NCBI GenBank assembly: GCA_963704855.1
Contig: CAVPHY010000002.1
Coordinates: forward strand, 372,001 to 436,000
Source: SZUA-36 sp963704855
Lineage (GTDB): Bacteria > Pseudomonadota > Gammaproteobacteria > Xanthomonadales > SZUA-36
Direction: 5' to 3'
DNA length: 64,000 nt
In this document: one piece after another, positions 59,883 through 64,000 of the stretch
How the letters are laid out: each line of letters begins with the position of its first letter
How positions within the stretch are numbered: position 1 is the first letter of the stretch
Made by a program: the position numbers and the translations under genes
The notes under the pieces: generated by a model
Told to the model about the DNA's origin: nothing
Database searches by the model: none
Seen by the model: the letters and a program-made list of their open reading frames with translations, nothing else

Positions 59883-60614
59883 ATGAACCGGATATCCGCC
59901 CTGTTTTCAAAAATCGTGGGTCCCGCCGCAGTGATGGCAGCAGGCACAATGGGCGCGGGCGCCGTTGCCACGTTTATTCTTGCCGGTGCCTGGTTCCGTT
60001 ATGACCTGTTATGGGTGGTGGTCGCCATCCTGCCGCTGTTCGTTATCTTCGTCGACTCCGCCTCGCGTATCGGCCTGCTGAACACCGACAAGGGTATGCT
60101 CTCCCTGGTCAGGTCAAATATTCATCCATCGGTCGCCTGGTTCATTTTGCTCATCAATGTGCCGGTGCATCTGTTGGTAGGCATGGGTCAGATGTCTGTA
60201 ATGACATCGGCACTGATGTCGGTGTTCACTTTCTATCCACCCGAAGCCGGCGCCACGGCAGACTATGCTCAGACCTATCGGATCACCGAAGCCACCCTGT
60301 CCTTGCTCGTGGCTTGCGGTATTTACTGGTTACTGTCATCCAATGGTTATGAGCGCATGCAAAAAGCCATGACTTCGCTGATGGTCGTCATGTTTTTTTG
60401 CTTCCTGGTAGTCGCTTTACGTGGTTTTCAGGAATTGCCCGCCATTCTCAACGGCTTTGTTCCCAGTATTCCGGACAACCTCGCGGTACCCGGGATCGAC
60501 AAGCCAGCGCCTTTCAGGGCAGTCGATCATGGCCATCATAGGGACGGCATTGGCGCCGGCGGCGCTGCTTGGCATACCGTATATGAGCGCGGACAACAAC
60601 AGGGGAACACCTGA
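59883..60614 (+). CDS. Nramp-related transporter, N-terminal half (before frameshift)
   Basis: The first half of an integral membrane transporter of the Nramp superfamily, about six membrane helices. Helix 1 reads GPAAVMAAGTMGAGAVATFI, where metal-transporting members have DPGN, so the metal ligands are missing. Later helices include FILLINVPVHLLVGMGQMSV and TLSLLVACGIYWLL. The frame drifts after PGIDKP; removing one C near 60515 gives GIDKQRLSGQSIMAIIGTAL and continuity with the next half (440 residues). It sits between an aldo/keto reductase and a HypD-type cluster, and may import the substrate rather than a metal. Confidence 0.8.
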   Translation: MNRISALFSKIVGPAAVMAAGTMGAGAVATFILAGAWFRYDLLWVVVAILPLFVIFVDSASRIGLLNTDKGMLSLVRSNIHPSVAWFILLINVPVHLLVGMGQMSVMTSALMSVFTFYPPEAGATADYAQTYRITEATLSLLVACGIYWLLSSNGYERMQKAMTSLMVVMFFCFLVVALRGFQELPAILNGFVPSIPDNLAVPGIDKPAPFRAVDHGHHRDGIGAGGAAWHTVYERGQQQGNT

Positions 60615-61206
60615 TCTGAAACAGGAATTTCGCAAGGCGGTTTTGAACCTCGGTGTCATTTTTGGTTGTTACTCGATATTCGTGATGGTCGCCGGTGGTT
60701 TTGCACTTTACGGCCTGGCGGATCACGCACAGATCGACACGGTGCATGAGGCCGGAAGAGTCCTCGTCAAAGCATTCCCCGCCGGCCTTGGATTTTTGGG
60801 GCCGTTGATTTTTTCAATCGGTATCTGTTTAGCGGCATTGACCACCTTTATCGTGGTGGTGCAGGTCATATGCTACTGGCTGCTTGATATGCTCGGTTAT
60901 GACTGGCACGACAGGGCGGACAATGTCGCCTTCAGGCATATGCTGAAGTTCTGGATTTTCGTACCGGCGATCCTCGCGCCGTTCTGGAGTTTTCCGGCGC
61001 TATTGAAAGTTTTGCTGCTGATGGGGGTCAATGCCCTGTTGATACCGATGGTGATGATTATCGTCATCATATTGGTGAATCGCCAACAGGTGATGGGCAG
61101 GTACACAGCGAATATGAGCCGCAATGTGATATTGATCATCGGTGCGGTCATTTCAGTATGGCTGTCGATAGTGAAGCTACCGGGTTATGCGGCAATGATA
61201 TTCTGA
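60421..61206 (+). CDS. Nramp-related transporter, C-terminal half (after frameshift)
   Basis: The second half of the same transporter. Authentic sequence begins near base 60516 (RLSGQSIMAIIGTALAPAALLGIPYMSAD). The helix that carries the MPH metal ligands in Nramp proteins reads GIPYMSADNNRG here. Five more membrane helices follow, ending LIIGAVISVWLSIVKLPGY. With the first half it forms a complete Nramp-like fold lacking both halves of the canonical metal site. Confidence 0.78.
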   Translation: MVFRNCPPFSTALFPVFRTTSRYPGSTSQRLSGQSIMAIIGTALAPAALLGIPYMSADNNRGTPDLKQEFRKAVLNLGVIFGCYSIFVMVAGGFALYGLADHAQIDTVHEAGRVLVKAFPAGLGFLGPLIFSIGICLAALTTFIVVVQVICYWLLDMLGYDWHDRADNVAFRHMLKFWIFVPAILAPFWSFPALLKVLLLMGVNALLIPMVMIIVIILVNRQQVMGRYTANMSRNVILIIGAVISVWLSIVKLPGYAAMIF

Positions 61207-61250
61207 CGCATTGAAAACATATGTGACACGACCGGTCCGGATGAATAATC

Positions 61251-61610
61251 ATGAGCAGTAACGTGGAAAGCACCGACGAATTTGAACTTTACGATCTTAA
61301 AGTAGTGGTTGAATCCATCGAGGGAAACTGCACCTGCAACATGACCGAAGGTGATCATTTTTTCCTGAAGGGTGGCAAGATCTCCTTCCCTGGCCAACAG
61401 GATTTCTGCCTGTTTGCATTGCAGTCCGCTATCCCGTTGCTACCCGCCAAGCAACGTCAATGCCACCCCGCCGACTGGATAGAAACCGATAGCCGCTGCG
61501 TGTGCCCGGATCCGGCCTGCCGTCTTACCATGCGTATCGACCGGATCGGCAAACGCAAACTGAAACACGACGACGTGAGTGCTGTTTCCAGGGGGAAACC
61601 GACCCGCTAA
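61251..61610 (+). CDS. TIGR04076-like small cysteine-rich protein
   Basis: A 119-residue soluble protein with the pattern YDLKVVVESIEGNCTCNMTEGD-HFF, a FCLFALQSAIPLLPAKQR segment, and a CVCPDPACRLTMRIDRIGKR C-terminus. This arrangement resembles TIGR04076 proteins, small cysteine-bearing proteins often met near glycyl radical or anaerobic catabolic genes; that resemblance is from memory and is not certain. The six cysteines could bind metal. It sits 44 bases after the transporter gene, inside the cluster with P5C dehydrogenase and the glycyl radical enzyme. No function is proven for the family. Confidence 0.5.
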   Translation: MSSNVESTDEFELYDLKVVVESIEGNCTCNMTEGDHFFLKGGKISFPGQQDFCLFALQSAIPLLPAKQRQCHPADWIETDSRCVCPDPACRLTMRIDRIGKRKLKHDDVSAVSRGKPTR

Positions 61611-61799
61611 AAAGATCCCGGTGCGGATTGCTTGAACGCGCCCAAACCCCGCGCTCTTCAGCGTGGTCGTACCCGGTGCGCGCTTGTTGAAAGCAGCGGC
61701 GGAAGGAGAGTTCGGACTGCATCAGAAAACACTGTAAAATACCCTGATACGCAATCAACCCTGCGCTCAATGTATTTGAGCTTGAAATAGGTGCCACCC

Positions 61800-63443
61800 A
61801 TGAATTTGCTCAACAACGCCATTTTTAAGATCCCGACACCATTCAACGAACCGGTCTATGAATACGCCCCCGGCTCAGCTGAGCGCGCAAAACTGAAGGC
61901 TGCGTTGGATGATATCGCCAGTAAGAGGATCGAGATACCGCTGATCATCGGTGGCAAGGAAGTCCGCACCGGCAAACTCGGCCAGGCGGTCATGCCGCAT
62001 GATCATCAGCATATCCTGGCCGACTACCACCAGGCCGGCGAAAATGAGATCAACCAGGCCATCGAGGCGGCCATGGCAGCCAAGCCACAATGGGCAGCTT
62101 TGCGCTGGGAGGAACGCGCCGCGATTTTCCTCAAGGCCGCCGATCTTCTTTCAGGTAAATACCGTTTCGTAATGAATGCGGTGAGCATGCTCTCAACCAG
62201 CAAAAGCGCCTACCAGGCGGAAATCGACGCGACCTGTGAACTGATCGATTTCCTGCGCTTTAATGCCCATTTTGCGCAGCAGGTTTATAGTGACCAGCCG
62301 CTTTACTCGCCGAAGGGTATCTGGAACTCCGTACAACAACGGCCCCTGGAAGGCTTTGTATTTGCCGTGGCGCCGTTCAATTTCACCGCCATCGCGGGCA
62401 ACCTGGCAACCGCGCCGGCGATCATGGGTAATACGGTGGTGCTCAAACCCGCGTCCTCCTGCGTTTACACACCTTATCTGATCATGCAGATTCTCAAGGA
62501 AGCCGGCTTGCCGGATGGTGTCATCAACTTCATCCCCGGACGCGGCTCGGAGGTGGGTAAAATCTGTCTCGACCACGCCGATCTTGGCGGCATCCACTTT
62601 ACCGGTTCAACCGGTGTCTTCCACCAGATGTGGAAAACCGTCGGCAACAACATCGCGAAATACAAGTCCTACCCGCGTATCGTCGGTGAAACCGGCGGCA
62701 AGGATTTCATATTTGCACACTCGAGCGCCAATGTGAACAAGGTGGTGACAGCCATCATCCGTGGTGCGTTCGAATTCCAGGGTCAGAAATGCTCGGCTGC
62801 CTCGCGCGGTTACATACCGCGCTCATTGTGGCCGCAGGTTCACAAGGGGCTGGAACGTGAAATGGCCAAGATCAAGATGGGCCCGGTCACCGACTTCGGT
62901 AATTTCTTCAATGCCGTCATCGACAAGAATGCGTTTACGACCATCACCGAGTTCATCGATTACACCAAGGAATCGGACAAGGCCAGGATCATCATCGGCG
63001 GCGGTTACGACGACTGCAAAGGTTATTTCATCGAACCCACCGTGATCGTGGCCGATGACCCGCACTACCGGACCATGGAGGAAGAGATCTTCGGACCGGT
63101 GATGACCGTCTATGTCTACGATGACGAAAAGTACGAGGAGATGCTGGAGGTATGCGACCGGACTTCCATCTACGCCCTGACGGGTGCCGTGTTCGCCACC
63201 GAACGGACCGCGGTCAGCCTGGCGCTGAGCAAACTGGAAAATTCTGCCGGCAACTTTTACATCAATGACAAGCCAACCGGCGCCGTGGTCGGCCAGCAAC
63301 CGTTTGGCGGTGCGCGGGCGTCCGGCACCAATGACAAGGCCGGCTCCTACCTGAACCTGCTGCGCTGGGTATCCACACGCACGATCAAGGAGACCTTTGA
63401 CGCACCTGAATCTTTCGGCTACCCGTTCATGGATAAAGAGTAA
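61800..63443 (+). CDS. L-glutamate gamma-semialdehyde (1-pyrroline-5-carboxylate) dehydrogenase
   Basis: A 547-residue stand-alone P5C dehydrogenase of the TIGR01236 type, which oxidises P5C or glutamate semialdehyde to glutamate with NAD+. Typical features are VAPFNFTAIAGNL, GRGSEVGKICLDH, the GETGGKDF motif and catalytic Cys331 in FQGQKCSAASR, and a C-terminal FGGARASGTNDKAGS. The ATG at 61800 has AGGTG a few bases upstream. The genome already has a P5C dehydrogenase domain in PutA at 52797, so this second copy is probably for P5C formed by another route, namely the HypD-like enzyme encoded 36 bases downstream. Confidence 0.92.
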   Translation: MNLLNNAIFKIPTPFNEPVYEYAPGSAERAKLKAALDDIASKRIEIPLIIGGKEVRTGKLGQAVMPHDHQHILADYHQAGENEINQAIEAAMAAKPQWAALRWEERAAIFLKAADLLSGKYRFVMNAVSMLSTSKSAYQAEIDATCELIDFLRFNAHFAQQVYSDQPLYSPKGIWNSVQQRPLEGFVFAVAPFNFTAIAGNLATAPAIMGNTVVLKPASSCVYTPYLIMQILKEAGLPDGVINFIPGRGSEVGKICLDHADLGGIHFTGSTGVFHQMWKTVGNNIAKYKSYPRIVGETGGKDFIFAHSSANVNKVVTAIIRGAFEFQGQKCSAASRGYIPRSLWPQVHKGLEREMAKIKMGPVTDFGNFFNAVIDKNAFTTITEFIDYTKESDKARIIIGGGYDDCKGYFIEPTVIVADDPHYRTMEEEIFGPVMTVYVYDDEKYEEMLEVCDRTSIYALTGAVFATERTAVSLALSKLENSAGNFYINDKPTGAVVGQQPFGGARASGTNDKAGSYLNLLRWVSTRTIKETFDAPESFGYPFMDKE

Positions 63444-63479
63444 TCAATAGCGGGATCTCAATGTAAGGAAATAGCGACG

Positions 63480-64000
63480 ATGGACACGATCAACGGTTGT
63501 GGCGAGTCCCCACAGAGAAAAGCCGCCAGCGAGGGGAATTTCTACACCGCATGTCCCCATGACATCGGCCCGGGGATGAATGACCGCATACGGCGTCTGC
63601 GCAAGTTAAGTGTCGAGACCCAACCGAGTCTGTCGATCGAAAGGGCGCTGCACGAAACGGCGTTCTATCAGCAGAATTACGGTAAACACTCGATGCCGGT
63701 GCTGCGCGCACTGAATTTCCTGAACCATTGTCAGCAGAAGACCCTCTATCTTGGTGACGATGAGTTGATCGTCGGCGAACGTGGCCCGGCACCCAAAGTG
63801 GTGCCGACTTTTCCGGAGCTGACCTGTCACAGCGTCGATGACTTCCAGGTATTGAATAACCGGGATCAGCAACGCTACACGATCTCCGCAGAAGACATCG
63901 AAACCTACGCCCGCGAGGTCATACCCTACTGGCAGGGCAAGACCATCCGCGAGAGGATTTTCAGCCACGTGCCCGATGAGTGGCTATCCGCCTACGAAGC
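63480..64000 (+). CDS. hypD: Glycyl radical enzyme, HypD-like trans-4-hydroxy-L-proline dehydratase (3' end missing)
   Basis: The window ends within this gene; 173 codons are visible. The start is ATG with AAGGAA upstream. From residue 42 on it matches the N-terminus of PFL-like glycyl radical enzymes, and best HypD: RLRKLSVETQPSLSIERAL, MPVLRALNF, DDELIVGE, PTFPELTCHSVDDFQVLNNRD and IPYWQGKTIRERI then PDEWLSAYEA. HypD dehydrates trans-4-hydroxy-L-proline to P5C using a glycyl radical; the active Cys and glycyl residues lie outside the window. The 40-residue N-terminal extension with Cys residues is unusual. Immediate linkage to P5C dehydrogenase supports this assignment over other glycyl radical enzymes. 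An activating enzyme is expected outside the window. Confidence 0.82.
   Translation, partial: MDTINGCGESPQRKAASEGNFYTACPHDIGPGMNDRIRRLRKLSVETQPSLSIERALHETAFYQQNYGKHSMPVLRALNFLNHCQQKTLYLGDDELIVGERGPAPKVVPTFPELTCHSVDDFQVLNNRDQQRYTISAEDIETYAREVIPYWQGKTIRERIFSHVPDEWLSAYE

Noticed and set aside
61251..61610. Ferredoxin or rubredoxin reading of the small cysteine-rich protein
   Set aside because: The cysteine spacing fits neither family; the TIGR04076-like pattern is closer.
1..64000. tRNA, rRNA, insertion sequences, integrases or phage genes
   Set aside because: No such gene was recognised on either strand; the search was by eye, so short tRNAs could be missed.

Overview
This 64 kb window reads as chromosome of a heterotrophic, probably marine-type gammaproteobacterium. 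Pointers are a fused cysNC, a fabA-fabB pair for anaerobic-type unsaturated fatty acid synthesis, a YcgN-family protein, a YhdP-like AsmA protein, a PutA without its N-terminal DNA-binding domain, and a bkd cluster with a divergent Lrp-type regulator as in pseudomonads. No rRNA, tRNA, CRISPR array, insertion sequence or phage gene was seen. A genus cannot be named from sequence alone.

Layout. 0-9 kb: end of cysNC, a YcgN-family gene, a Lon-like protease with a stress-protein-like partner, two decayed short-chain dehydrogenase (SDR) copies in tandem, then an NfeD / slipin / host-attachment operon. 9-12.5 kb: pyruvate carboxylase. 12.5-22.3 kb: a carbon catabolism block. It holds a TetR regulator, a thiolase and a fatty-acid oxidation alpha subunit in one operon, then an Lrp (BkdR-like) regulator divergent from leucine dehydrogenase and the E1alpha, E1beta and E2 subunits of a branched-chain 2-oxoacid dehydrogenase. 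22.3-28 kb: structured intergenic repeats, an arginase-family hydrolase divergent from a dgcN-dgcA pair (D-glutamate use), an aromatic/aspartate aminotransferase and purU. 28-34.8 kb: fabB, fabA, a YhdP-like protein and a membrane-anchored hydrolase. 35-43.3 kb: a beta-barrel protein, a potassium-channel-like protein, and a lipid-modification neighbourhood (fatty acid hydroxylase, delta-9-type desaturase, B12-binding radical SAM protein, mycolate-type cyclopropane synthase, GNAT protein, ketoacyl synthase). 43.5-47.7 kb: cytochrome b, a Rieske protein and an eight-haem cytochrome c with TPR repeats, in one tight operon. 47.7-52.2 kb: a HupE/UreJ-type membrane protein with a PpiC-like partner, and divergent ilvH and ilvB. 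52.2-64 kb: an Lrp regulator divergent from putA, a hypothetical gene, a DUF885 hydrolase, an aldo/keto reductase, an Nramp-related transporter, a TIGR04076-like protein, a stand-alone pyrroline-5-carboxylate (P5C) dehydrogenase, and the start of a glycyl radical enzyme that looks like trans-4-hydroxy-L-proline dehydratase (HypD), cut by the window end.

The strongest candidates for new biology are three. First is the right-end cluster, where HypD would make P5C, P5C dehydrogenase would oxidise it to glutamate, and an Nramp-related carrier without the metal-binding signature may be the importer. Second is the lipid neighbourhood at 36.4-43.3 kb. Third is the cytochrome b / Rieske / octahaem-TPR complex. 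A family of palindromic intergenic repeats with a shared core and unrelated arms occurs at 12.6, 12.8 and 22.6 kb, with a half copy at 58.6 kb.

A caution applies to the whole sequence. Six genes (fadJ-like, leucine dehydrogenase, E1alpha, E2, purU and the Nramp-like transporter) are each split by a frameshift cured by removing exactly one base. All six shifts go the same way, which suggests insertion errors in the assembly more than decay. For these genes both halves are listed. By contrast, the SDR pair at 5.3-6.1 kb is truncated and frameshifted and is a genuine relic.
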